Source of the DNA: Methanobacteriota archaeon
GTDB taxonomy: Archaea; Halobacteriota; Methanosarcinia; Methanosarcinales; Methanosarcinaceae
DNA length: 6,836 nt
Direction: 5' to 3'
Assembly: GCA_030837265.1 (NCBI GenBank)
Contig: JAUPKV010000589.1
Location: forward strand, 1 to 6,836
The translations under genes were made by a program, and so were the position numbers. The notes beneath the pieces are model-generated. The model had not been told where the DNA came from, did no database searches, and saw only the letters and a list, made by a program, of their open reading frames with translations. Position 1 is the first letter of the stretch. Each line of letters opens with the position of its first letter. This document shows, piece by piece, positions 1 through 6,671 of this stretch.

Positions 1-216
1 CATCAGTGTTGTCTTCGGAATAATTGGGATCAGACTCATCAGTGTTGTCTTCGGAATAATTGAGATCAGACTCATCAGTGTTGTCTTCGGAATAATTGGG
101 ATCAGACTCATCAGTGTTGTCTTCGGAATAATTGTAATCAGACTCATCAGTGTTGTCTTCGGAATAATTGTAATCAGACTCATCAGTATTATCGTCGGAA
201 TAATTGGAATCAGACT
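1..216 (-). repeat. 36-bp in-frame tandem repeat, six copies, continuing past the left edge
   Basis: Six head-to-tail copies of a 36-bp unit lie at 1-36, 37-72, 73-108, 109-144, 145-180 and 181-216. Each encodes 12 residues, DESDxNYSEDNT. Position x is Pro, Leu, Pro, Tyr, Tyr, Ser going from the window edge inward. The innermost copy (181-216) is the most diverged at the DNA level; the outer ones are nearly identical apart from the x codon. The unit is strongly acidic and has one N-Y-S sequon per copy, so the tail is probably an extended, possibly glycosylated stalk. There are no spacers, so it is not a CRISPR array. The total copy number is unknown because the array reaches the edge of the window. 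Confidence 0.97.
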
Positions 217-3200
217 CATTATCGGTTACGCTATTTTCGGATTCTGAATAAGTATTATTATCAGTATACTCGCTGCCATCATTTTCCTGGCTACTATAAG
301 TCTGGTTTGTTCCGGGCTGCTGTGAGATACCGGTTATATTTTTGCTTAGATTTTCCGAGATATTTCCCCCTTCATACCATCTTAAGGGAAGGGAGTAATT
401 CAGTTCACTATTGTAGTTCTCAGGAATGAAGAATTTAGTCCCTCTGTTCTGGAGAGCATCTGCAAAGCCAGGATCTACTTCAAAGAGCTTTGCATTACAG
501 GCTTCGGCTTCATCTAACTCCTTTAAGCGGTAGAGAGCAAAACGCTTGTTATAAAGTACAGAAGGGGAATTCGGATCAATTTCAAGAGCTTTGTTGTAAC
601 AATCAACTGATTCATTAACCTTTCCAAGTACATTATAAATATACCCTTTATCGTACCAGGCTGTTATGCAATCAGGTTTAAGCTCTAATGTTTTATTGAA
701 GCTTTCAATTGCTCCGTTTGTACTAGTTAATTTGAAATAAGTGCATCCTTTGAAATACCAGGCTGCAACATTCCCGGGATCGTGTTCAAGGGTTTTGTTA
801 TAGCAGTCAATAGCTTCCAGGTCTTTGTCCAATTTGGAGAGATCAAAGCCTTTATAATTATAGGCTTCCGCATTTCCAGGGTCCAGCTCAAGGATCTTAT
901 CATAGCATCCTATTGCTGCCTGGAGATCTCCCATCTTTTCAAGAGCTCTTCCCTGCCTGTAGAGAATTTCCCTGTTACCCGGGGAAAGTTCATACATACG
1001 GTCATACATCTCAACAGCTTCCTTATACCTGCTGAGATTTTCTAGTAAAGATGCTTTTTCGGCGAGAACCTGTGAATTATCAGGCTGGAAACTCAGAATT
1101 TTATTATAGTCTACAAGTGCATCTTCCAATTTTCCCGATTCAGTTAGAGCATAAGCTCGATTTTTCAGAGCATTTACGTTTTCAGGCTCAGACTTAAGAA
1201 GAGTATTGTAGCAAGAAATTGCCTCCTCATACCTGCTGAGGTTTGAAAGTGCCAGACCTTTCCCATTGAGAGCTTCTGAATCAGTGGCATTAAGGGCAAG
1301 CACTTTGTTATAATAACTTACTGCTTCTTCAGACCTTCCAAGGCCACTTGCAATTGAGGCCGCTCCGTACAGGGCACTGCTAGACTGAGGGTTTAGCTCC
1401 AGAGCTTTTTTATAACATTCCAGAGCTTCCTCGCTTCTTCCGATCCTGTCAAGCACCAATCCTTTTTCATACCAGGTTTGAGTACGTGCAGGGTTAATCA
1501 TAAGAGCAATATCATAAGCGAAAAGAGCATCCTCATATTGTCCAAGCTCACTGTTGACCAGAGCTTTTCCACACCATGCTGTATCTGGGCTTAACTCCTG
1601 ATTAAATGAATGCAGATCTTTGCAAAATCCTATATTCTCTCCTGAATCAGGAGACTCATAATTAAGTAGATATGGCCAAAAGCTTCCGGAAAGTATCTGA
1701 GCGCTGAAGTTTAAACGATTATCCTCCGGTTCTTCAACCGAGTTTCGTTTTGGAAAATTCTCCATATAAATACTTAACTTGAAACGAGCAGCAAAAAATT
1801 CCGGGTTGTATTGGAGAGATTGGTTATAGCAATCTGAAGCTTCCTCGTGCCTGTCTAACTGATCAAGGACAACACCTTTATTGTACCACATCTCTGCGCT
1901 GTCTGGAGCAGAAATAAGAACTTTGTCAAAGCACTTCAATGAATCCTCATACTGTCCAAGTTTTGCCAGAGCTAGAGCCTGACGACACCAGGCAAGTGTG
2001 TAGTTGTCATCGATTAAGAGAGCTTTGTTATAACTTACTGCCGCATTTTTAAAATCTTTCATTTTCGAAGAGTCATAACCTTTTTTATACCAAACTTTTG
2101 CATATTGAGGATCCAGATCAAGGGACTTTTCATAACTTTCTGCTGCATCCGCATATCTGTTAAGCTTGTCCAGATCCAAACCTTTCCTGTACCAGACAAC
2201 TGAAAAGTCAGATTCATTATCGAGGACTTTATCATAAGATTCCAGTGCCGCCTCGGTATTATTGAGATTGTCAAATGCCAGTCCCTTGTCGTACCATATC
2301 TTTACTGCAGGAGACTTAAAATCAGGATACTCTGTATAGCTGGGAAGTGTTGAGTCATAAGCATTCATATTTTCAATCAGACTACTTCCAGGCTCTACCA
2401 GTTCAAGCTCAGCCCCAGGGTTAAGAGCCCTATCATAGCAAACTATTGCCTCATCATATTTACCCGTTTTATTAAGTACGTAACCTTTCCCATACCAGGC
2501 TTCGGAATTATTCGGATTATAAGCTAGAATTTGATCATAGCACTTAAGAGCTTCTTCGTCCCTCTCAAGTTTTTCCAGGCATTGACTTTTATTCTGCAAC
2601 ACATTAAGATTGGGGCTCTCAAGATTTGAATTAAGGACAAAATCGTAACATCCTAGAGCTTCCTCATAATTCCCAAGACTTTGAAGATCCCGACCTTTCT
2701 TATATGAGGCATCAGTCAGATCAGAATTAAACGAGATCGCTTTGTCGTAGCATTCTATAGCTGCTCTTTTATCCTTGAGAATATCAAAAGTTAACCCTTT
2801 CTGGTACCATAATTCAGAATCATTCGGAGTGAAATTAAGAGCACTGTTAAAACACTTTATTGCTTCCCCAGGCTGCTGAAGCTCGACGTAAGCCATCCCT
2901 TGCATACGAAAAGCTCTGGACAAATTAGAGTTTAATTCAATAGATTTTTCATAAGAAATTAATGCTTCTTGACTGAGGTTAACTTGCTCAGAAGCTTGAG
3001 CTCTCCGGGTCCAAACGTTAGAAAGATAAATATCCGCATCAATGCTTTTGTCGTAACAATTAATAGCCTCGGCATATTTTTTTAGTTCAAAAAGTTTATT
3101 ACCTTTATTAGACCAATTCTCTGAAGAAATTGGAAATGTGGTAAGAGCTTTTTCATACGCGCCAATTGCATCTTTATGCTTGTTTAAATAAGACAGGGAA

Positions 3201-3514
3201 CGACCTTTCCCATACCAGGCTATTGATGAATTTGAATCGGTTTGAAGTGCATTTTCATAGCATTCCACAGACATGGCATACTCTCTAAGAGTATAGAGCA
3301 TATTGCCTTTATCTATTAATCCTTCTACCGATGTCGGATGTTGCTCCAGTACTTTATTAAGAGTTGGCATGGCAGTCCCATTCTGCCAAGCAACTGATTC
3401 CGTGCTTGCAGCATTTCCTGCTGCTACAGGTAAGAAAGCCGGAAAAAAATAAAATATTAAAGCGAGTAGAATGAAAGATTTAACAATTAAAGTATTTTTT
3501 TTCATTGAGCTCAT
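1..3514 (-). CDS. Giant secreted TPR-repeat protein (5' part; C-terminus beyond window edge)
   Basis: An uninterrupted frame runs from ATG at 3514 to the window edge, giving 1171 full codons with no stop. A second in-frame ATG at 3505 is possible; I prefer 3514 because a weak GGGG ribosome-binding motif sits about 6 nt upstream. Residues 1-37 form a Sec-type signal peptide: KK after the second Met, a long hydrophobic stretch, then small residues (VAAGNAAS). From about residue 50 to 1020 there are about 26 units of 34 residues with the TPR pattern, typically ending in AWYxKG, LGxYEEAIxCYDKAL and a Pro/Asn turn. Two non-TPR stretches interrupt the array at about residues 364-400 and 582-635. 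About residues 1040-1098 are an acidic Ser/Thr/Asn-rich linker, followed by 12-residue tandem repeats. TPR arrays are protein-protein scaffolds, so I infer an extracellular or envelope-associated binding protein. The partner and the anchor, if any, cannot be seen. Many N-x-S/T sequons make N-glycosylation plausible. Confidence 0.93.
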   Translation of the reverse strand, partial: MSSMKKNTLIVKSFILLALIFYFFPAFLPVAAGNAASTESVAWQNGTAMPTLNKVLEQHPTSVEGLIDKGNMLYTLREYAMSVECYENALQTDSNSSIAWYGKGRSLSYLNKHKDAIGAYEKALTTFPISSENWSNKGNKLFELKKYAEAINCYDKSIDADIYLSNVWTRRAQASEQVNLSQEALISYEKSIELNSNLSRAFRMQGMAYVELQQPGEAIKCFNSALNFTPNDSELWYQKGLTFDILKDKRAAIECYDKAISFNSDLTDASYKKGRDLQSLGNYEEALGCYDFVLNSNLESPNLNVLQNKSQCLEKLERDEEALKCYDQILAYNPNNSEAWYGKGYVLNKTGKYDEAIVCYDRALNPGAELELVEPGSSLIENMNAYDSTLPSYTEYPDFKSPAVKIWYDKGLAFDNLNNTEAALESYDKVLDNESDFSVVWYRKGLDLDKLNRYADAAESYEKSLDLDPQYAKVWYKKGYDSSKMKDFKNAAVSYNKALLIDDNYTLAWCRQALALAKLGQYEDSLKCFDKVLISAPDSAEMWYNKGVVLDQLDRHEEASDCYNQSLQYNPEFFAARFKLSIYMENFPKRNSVEEPEDNRLNFSAQILSGSFWPYLLNYESPDSGENIGFCKDLHSFNQELSPDTAWCGKALVNSELGQYEDALFAYDIALMINPARTQTWYEKGLVLDRIGRSEEALECYKKALELNPQSSSALYGAASIASGLGRSEEAVSYYNKVLALNATDSEALNGKGLALSNLSRYEEAISCYNTLLKSEPENVNALKNRAYALTESGKLEDALVDYNKILSFQPDNSQVLAEKASLLENLSRYKEAVEMYDRMYELSPGNREILYRQGRALEKMGDLQAAIGCYDKILELDPGNAEAYNYKGFDLSKLDKDLEAIDCYNKTLEHDPGNVAAWYFKGCTYFKLTSTNGAIESFNKTLELKPDCITAWYDKGYIYNVLGKVNESVDCYNKALEIDPNSPSVLYNKRFALYRLKELDEAEACNAKLFEVDPGFADALQNRGTKFFIPENYNSELNYSLPLRWYEGGNISENLSKNITGISQQPGTNQTYSSQENDGSEYTDNNTYSESENSVTDNESDSNYSDDNTDESDYNYSEDNTDESDYNYSEDNTDESDPNYSEDNTDESDLNYSEDNTDESDPNYSEDNTD

Positions 3515-3758
3515 TAAATACCCCGATTTATTCTAATGAGTTCCTGCTGAATCTTCCTAAAGAAAGTTTAAATGCAGAATTATTTACAAACATTTCCAAA
3601 CACTTACACAAATGTATAATTAATTCAATCAAATACAAATAAGAACATTAAATTGAATGAATGTAGCAGTATAAACTCTTTTTGCTTCCCCCACGAAGAA
3701 TTTAATCAGTTAACATATACTTTGTCCAGTACATAATGTTTAATTTAATGTAGTTCCA

Positions 3759-3770
3759 TCGATATATAAT
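3759..3770 (-). promoter_or_regulatory. Candidate TATA box for the TPR gene
   Basis: Read on the minus strand this is ATTATATATCGA, a good archaeal TATA-like sequence. It would place the transcription start near 3735-3745 and give a 5' leader of roughly 225 nt, which is long but not unusual for Methanosarcina. The same 12 bp occur on the plus strand at 4123-4134, in front of the HD gene. Weaker minus-strand alternatives closer to the gene are AGTTTATAC (3669-3677) and AATTATACATT (about 3611-3621). The core is nearly palindromic, so it could also work on the plus strand. Confidence 0.35.
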
Positions 3771-3802
3771 TTACGTAGTGTGAAATATAATTTACTACCC
3801 AT

Positions 3803-3832
3803 GTTTGGCTATTTCTGGTTTGGCTATTTCTG
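3803..3832. repeat. 15-bp tandem duplication
   Basis: The unit gtttggctatttctg occurs twice back to back (3803-3817 and 3818-3832) with no mismatch. Its origin may be replication slippage; a role as a paired protein-binding site is possible but not shown. Confidence 0.9.
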
Positions 3833-3856
3833 GATACTTGTCCACATCAAGTATAT

Positions 3857-3896
3857 AATCAAATGCATTAGACTTTAATCAAATGCATTAGACTTT
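3857..3896. repeat. 20-bp tandem duplication
   Basis: The unit aatcaaatgcattagacttt occurs twice back to back (3857-3876 and 3877-3896), perfectly conserved. It contains the palindrome aatgcatt. Twenty base pairs is close to two helical turns, so both copies would present the palindrome on the same DNA face. That would suit a cooperatively bound regulator, but simple slippage explains it equally well. Confidence 0.9.
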
Positions 3897-3942
3897 GTGA
3901 TTGAAGTTTTAATTTAGATGAAGAAGGTTCAAGCTTGTAAAC

Positions 3943-3976
3943 ATTCAGTTCAACTGTTACTTATTCACTTCAACTG
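3943..3976. repeat. 14-bp direct repeat at 20-bp spacing
   Basis: The sequence attcagttcaactg (3943-3956) recurs as attcacttcaactg (3963-3976) with 13 of 14 bases identical and a start-to-start distance of 20 bp. It lies upstream of a strong TATA-like sequence at 4005-4018 on the HD-gene side, a reasonable place for an activator or repressor site. Function is inferred only from position. Confidence 0.65.
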
Positions 3977-4004
3977 CATAAGTCATATTATTATACAAAT
4001 AGCG

Positions 4005-4018
4005 TTTGTATATAAATA
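4005..4018 (+). promoter_or_regulatory. Alternative distal TATA-like box for the HD gene
   Basis: The stretch tttgtatataaata resembles the archaeal TATA consensus. If used, transcription would start near 4035-4045 and leave a leader of about 110 nt before the HD gene. It competes with the closer candidate at 4123-4130; the sequence alone does not decide between them. Confidence 0.35.
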
Positions 4019-4122
4019 ACTATGTAGATATATGATAAAATTTGATAATGTTAACACCCTTTTTGAGAAATTTAAGCTAAATAACTTATAACAGTAAGTT
4101 TTAGATTTTCCATACACAAAGT

Positions 4123-4130
4123 ATTATATA
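4123..4130 (+). promoter_or_regulatory. Proximal TATA box, predicting a leaderless mRNA for the HD gene
   Basis: The sequence attatata is preceded by purine-rich caaag, which could serve as a BRE. Its centre lies about 25 bp before the ATG at 4152, the normal TATA-to-start distance in archaea. The 21 bases between box and ATG contain no Shine-Dalgarno motif. Both facts suggest transcription begins at or next to the start codon. Confidence 0.45.
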
Positions 4131-4151
4131 TCGAAATTCTAATTGCAAACC

Positions 4152-4964
4152 ATGCAGAACGAATATCTAAACTTTTTTAAAGAGTGGTTTTCGAATTATG
4201 TTAATGATTTCTCTTCTGTCGATCCCCTAATCCAGGATAATATTGAGATGAAAATCGAACACACCGCCAAAGTGTGCGAAAATATCCTGAGATTGGCAAA
4301 ATCTGAAAATCTAGGTGACGAAGGATGCTGGCTTGCAGAAACGTTAGCTTTATTTCATGATCTCGGCCGTTTTGAACAATTTACCAAATACAAGACATTC
4401 AAAGACTCAGAGTCGGAAAACCACGCACTTCTCGGCATAAAAATCCTCAAAGGAAAAGAGATTCTCTCCAGACTCTCGCGAAAAGAAGAAAATCTCATTT
4501 TGAAAGCCATAGAATACCACAACCTTAAGGAGATTCCCGAACGCAAATTTGATACACAAGAACTTCTTTTTTACTCAAAACTGATTCGTGATGCAGATAA
4601 GCTTGATATCCTGAGACTTATAAGTGAAAACTATGACGAAGACGGAAATATTAAGAATCCGGCCCTGGAAATCTACTTGCCAGATACCTCCGGATGCTCG
4701 GAATCTGTATTCAGGGATATCTTGAATTACAGGATGGCGGAAATGAGAGACGTCAAAAATTTGAACGATATCAAGCTCCTGCGTTTGAGCTGGGTTTTTG
4801 ACATAAACTTCCCTGAGACCTTTTCGATTCTAAAAAAACACAAATACCTGGATACTATTATTTCTTCAATGCCCAGGACAAAAGAGACCTGTATTATAAG
4901 AAAACATCTTGACGATTATCTGAATAAAGCCGAAAAAAATTATCATGAAAATGTCGATTTTTAA
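4152..4964 (+). CDS. HD-domain metal-dependent phosphohydrolase, substrate unknown
   Basis: The protein has 270 residues from ATG 4152; a TTG at 4143 is in frame and would add three residues, but the ATG fits the proximal TATA box better. There is no signal peptide or membrane segment, so it is probably cytoplasmic. The HD-superfamily metal ligands appear in order (numbered from ATG 4152): His37 in IEHTAKV, His69-Asp70 in LFHDLGR, His91 in ENHALLG, His123 in EYHNL, and the RDADKLD segment at 146-152, whose first Asp is the likely last ligand. This spacing is typical of HD phosphohydrolases that hydrolyse nucleotides, pyrophosphates or cyclic nucleotides. The exact reaction cannot be read from the sequence. 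The C-terminal ~100 residues look helical and match no domain I recognise. The gene is monocistronic here, divergent from the TPR gene and convergent with cdhE. The family assignment is firm; the biological role is unknown. Confidence 0.9.
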   Translation: MQNEYLNFFKEWFSNYVNDFSSVDPLIQDNIEMKIEHTAKVCENILRLAKSENLGDEGCWLAETLALFHDLGRFEQFTKYKTFKDSESENHALLGIKILKGKEILSRLSRKEENLILKAIEYHNLKEIPERKFDTQELLFYSKLIRDADKLDILRLISENYDEDGNIKNPALEIYLPDTSGCSESVFRDILNYRMAEMRDVKNLNDIKLLRLSWVFDINFPETFSILKKHKYLDTIISSMPRTKETCIIRKHLDDYLNKAEKNYHENVDF

Positions 4965-5020
4965 ACTCATTAATAAAACTGGCAGACCTAAAATGTTTTG
5001 ATTCGCAACAATATAATCTA

Positions 5021-5026
5021 TTTTTT
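5021..5026 (+). terminator. Oligo-T terminator after the HD gene
   Basis: A run of six T lies 57 bp after the HD stop codon in AT-rich sequence with no strong preceding hairpin. Archaeal RNA polymerase terminates at such U-tracts. The run abuts the left inverted repeat of the 183-bp element, so it could also be insertion-site sequence. A second T6 (5209-5214) lies just outside the right repeat and could act as a backup. Confidence 0.45.
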
Positions 5027-5208
5027 GTAACTATTCAACCTAACAAGACAAATAGTTGCTGCCATAATTTGACGTCACACAAATTCAAGATATAATTTAT
5101 TTAATTGCTGGTTATTGCTTTAGGTTTTTCTTTTAAGTTGTAAAAAACTTTTAAATTCTCATAGAAAGCAATATTATGTGCATTGTTTTGTTTGGCTGAA
5201 TAGTTACA
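5026..5208. repeat. 183-bp segment bounded by 26-bp inverted repeats (MITE-like or foldback)
   Basis: The left arm 5026-5051 and the reverse complement of the right arm 5183-5208 are identical at 23 of 26 positions. Both begin with the perfect 12-mer TGTAACTATTCA; the differences are at arm positions 13, 16 and 22. Weaker similarity continues inward with small gaps (CATAAT in both arms). T-tracts flank both ends (5021-5025 and 5209-5214) and may be a target-site duplication. There is no ORF inside. This matches the form of a non-autonomous miniature inverted-repeat element, but the segment could equally be a structured termination region between two convergent genes. The inverted repeat is certain; its nature is not. 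Confidence 0.7.
5142..5147 (-). terminator. Candidate oligo-T terminator for the cdh operon
   Basis: On the minus strand this is TTTTTT, the first run of six T found downstream of the cdhE stop codon, about 110 nt away. A short AAGTT/AACTT pairing straddles it but is weak. It lies inside the 183-bp inverted-repeat segment, whose right arm would already be transcribed and could pair with the left arm if transcription ran on. Confidence 0.35.
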
Positions 5209-5255
5209 TTTTTTATTTTCAAATTAATTATTAAGTATTTTTCTTCACTTTCGGC

Positions 5256-6668
5256 TTATTTCTTTGGTGGCCAGTTCTTTTCAAACCAGCCTGGGAGCCT
5301 TCCGGAGTCCATTGGGCCTACAAGTACCTTTGCACCAAGTTTGTCCTCAAGGTCACCCTGCAGACGAGCAGCAAGACCGGGGATAATTACGGCGTTGTGG
5401 GTAACATCCTTGTGAATGTCAAAGCCTGACTTCTCAAAGGAATCCTTTACTTTATCAGCGCTCAACTGGCCGCCGGCTGCGGCTGCTTCCACACCGATAC
5501 CGTCGGTGTCAACTGCAAGAAGCCAGCAGTTGACGCCGTTTGAGGCAAGGTCGCTCTCGACTGTGTAGTAAGTAAGGGCAAAGTTTGTCGTGAAGAGAAC
5601 CGGAGAGTTCTCGTCCGGGGTCCCTACTTTGTACATCTTCGAGTCCACAGCGACAGGAGACCTCGGGTCGGTGTAGATTGTCTCGGCCAGGTGTACCAGA
5701 GGCATGGTGGCGTATGGCTCCATGCTGTGGAGGATCATTATGTCGCCGTACCTGATGGTAAAGACCGAAGCAAGGGCTGTTTCCCAGAAAGAGGCACTAA
5801 CAGGGTCTGAAATTCCAGCCATCCAGGCAGTAAGCGGTATAGCCATGATCGGATATGCGATCTCGGTGTCACCCATAATGCCTGCTCTCCTGATCTTCAG
5901 GAAGTTCTGGAATGATTCTCTCAGGCCCTTTCCGCTCGGAGAGGTTCCGGGGTCAAGGACAATGTCCTTAATGCCTGCATCTGCAAAGGTCTTTGCAATG
6001 GATTTAAGCGTATCAAGGTCATTGATGACCGAGATTACTACAGGCACCTTGTACTCAAGGGCCAGTTCTCCGACTTCCTTCCAGTTATCCTTGTTTGCAG
6101 CATAGAGCAGCGGATTCTTGTCTTTTGCAACCTCAAGACCTGCTTTTAAGACTGCAGGGTTGAGTGAACAGAGAATCACTGGCAGTTCTGTGGTCGCTAC
6201 AACTTTCTTGACAGCTGCTGCGAATTTTGCCGGGTCGTTGGATACGGCCCTTATTGCTACACCGTCAAGGAGAAGGTTTCTTCCGACATAGAACTTTCTG
6301 TAGTTCTGGATCTTGAGTACCCTCTCCACAAGGGCGGCTTCTTCCATTGTATCCGTCACATCGAAGAACATCTTCGTCTTGTCGAAGAATGTAAGTTTGT
6401 GACGGTACAGGACATCATCTCCACCGATCTTGGCAGCTCTTTCGCCAACACCGAGAATTACTTCGCGGATTTCAGGAGCAAGAAGTTTCTCAAGTTCTGC
6501 AAGTTTCTTTGCAAACTTCTTCTCTTTAATCAAAGGAGGACAGTCTGCTGGCTTGCCGGATCTGTCGATCAGCGTGGAGGCGAATGCCATACAGGTAGGT
6601 TGACCGCATTCCGCACAGTTTGTCTGGGGAAGATATTTGTAAGCTTCTAATGGGCTGTTTATTTTCAT
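5256..6668 (-). CDS. cdhE: Acetyl-CoA decarbonylase/synthase gamma subunit (corrinoid/Fe-S protein, large subunit)
   Basis: This 470-residue protein has the full length and layout of CdhE. An N-terminal 4Fe-4S domain has Cys18, Cys21, Cys26 and Cys43 (CxxCx4Cx16C, in NCAECGQPTC and ADCPP). About residues 90-310 form the TIM-barrel domain, and about 320-470 the C-terminal cobamide-binding domain, with the LLAVDTDGIGVEAA segment near 382-395 and a Gly-rich end. With CdhD it forms the corrinoid/iron-sulfur protein of the cytoplasmic ACDS complex. In that role it carries the methyl group on cobamide between tetrahydrosarcinapterin and the A-cluster of the beta subunit, in acetate cleavage or in acetyl-CoA synthesis. 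The start is supported by a strong GGGGGTG ribosome-binding site 6 nt upstream, and cdhD ends 3 bp before the ATG. It is the last gene of the operon in this window, because the next gene is convergent. Methanosarcina genomes often carry two cdh operons; which copy this is cannot be told here. Confidence 0.97.
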   Translation of the reverse strand: MKINSPLEAYKYLPQTNCAECGQPTCMAFASTLIDRSGKPADCPPLIKEKKFAKKLAELEKLLAPEIREVILGVGERAAKIGGDDVLYRHKLTFFDKTKMFFDVTDTMEEAALVERVLKIQNYRKFYVGRNLLLDGVAIRAVSNDPAKFAAAVKKVVATTELPVILCSLNPAVLKAGLEVAKDKNPLLYAANKDNWKEVGELALEYKVPVVISVINDLDTLKSIAKTFADAGIKDIVLDPGTSPSGKGLRESFQNFLKIRRAGIMGDTEIAYPIMAIPLTAWMAGISDPVSASFWETALASVFTIRYGDIMILHSMEPYATMPLVHLAETIYTDPRSPVAVDSKMYKVGTPDENSPVLFTTNFALTYYTVESDLASNGVNCWLLAVDTDGIGVEAAAAGGQLSADKVKDSFEKSGFDIHKDVTHNAVIIPGLAARLQGDLEDKLGAKVLVGPMDSGRLPGWFEKNWPPKK

Positions 6669-6671
6669 GTT

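Larger units (their letters stand above)
3515..4151. other. Divergent intergenic region between the TPR and HD genes
   Basis: About 640 bp of very AT-rich DNA separates the two divergently transcribed genes. It contains candidate TATA boxes in both orientations, three distinct short direct duplications (15 bp, 20 bp, and a 14-bp motif repeated at 20-bp spacing), and a 25-codon open frame at 3801-3878. I see no tRNA or rRNA, no convincing ORF with a ribosome-binding site and no transposase remnant. The region probably holds the promoters and regulatory sites of both neighbours. Confidence 0.7.

Noticed and set aside
1..216. A 36-bp periodic repeat that could suggest a CRISPR array
   Set aside because: Copies are directly adjacent with no spacers and stay in frame within a long protein-coding sequence.
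782..1045. Plus-strand open frame of 87 codons
   Set aside because: It lies antisense inside the TPR coding sequence, whose repeat pattern is clear, and has no recognisable features of its own.
2059..2274. Minus-strand open frame of 71 codons
   Set aside because: It is an out-of-frame shadow of the TPR gene; the real frame encodes regular TPR units here.
3515..4151. Possible tRNA, small RNA gene or replication origin in the AT-rich spacer
   Set aside because: I found no cloverleaf, no stable GC-rich hairpin and no inverted origin-box set; the repeats are direct and short.
4355..4546. Minus-strand open frame of 63 codons
   Set aside because: It is antisense to the HD catalytic region and is explained by codon use in that gene.
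5704..6105. Plus-strand open frame of 133 codons opposite cdhE
   Set aside because: cdhE is a well-conserved gene with biased codon use that readily creates antisense open frames; there is no family match or ribosome-binding site for this one.
6399..6650. Plus-strand open frame of 83 codons opposite the start of cdhE
   Set aside because: It is a shadow of the iron-sulfur domain coding region, with no supporting signals.
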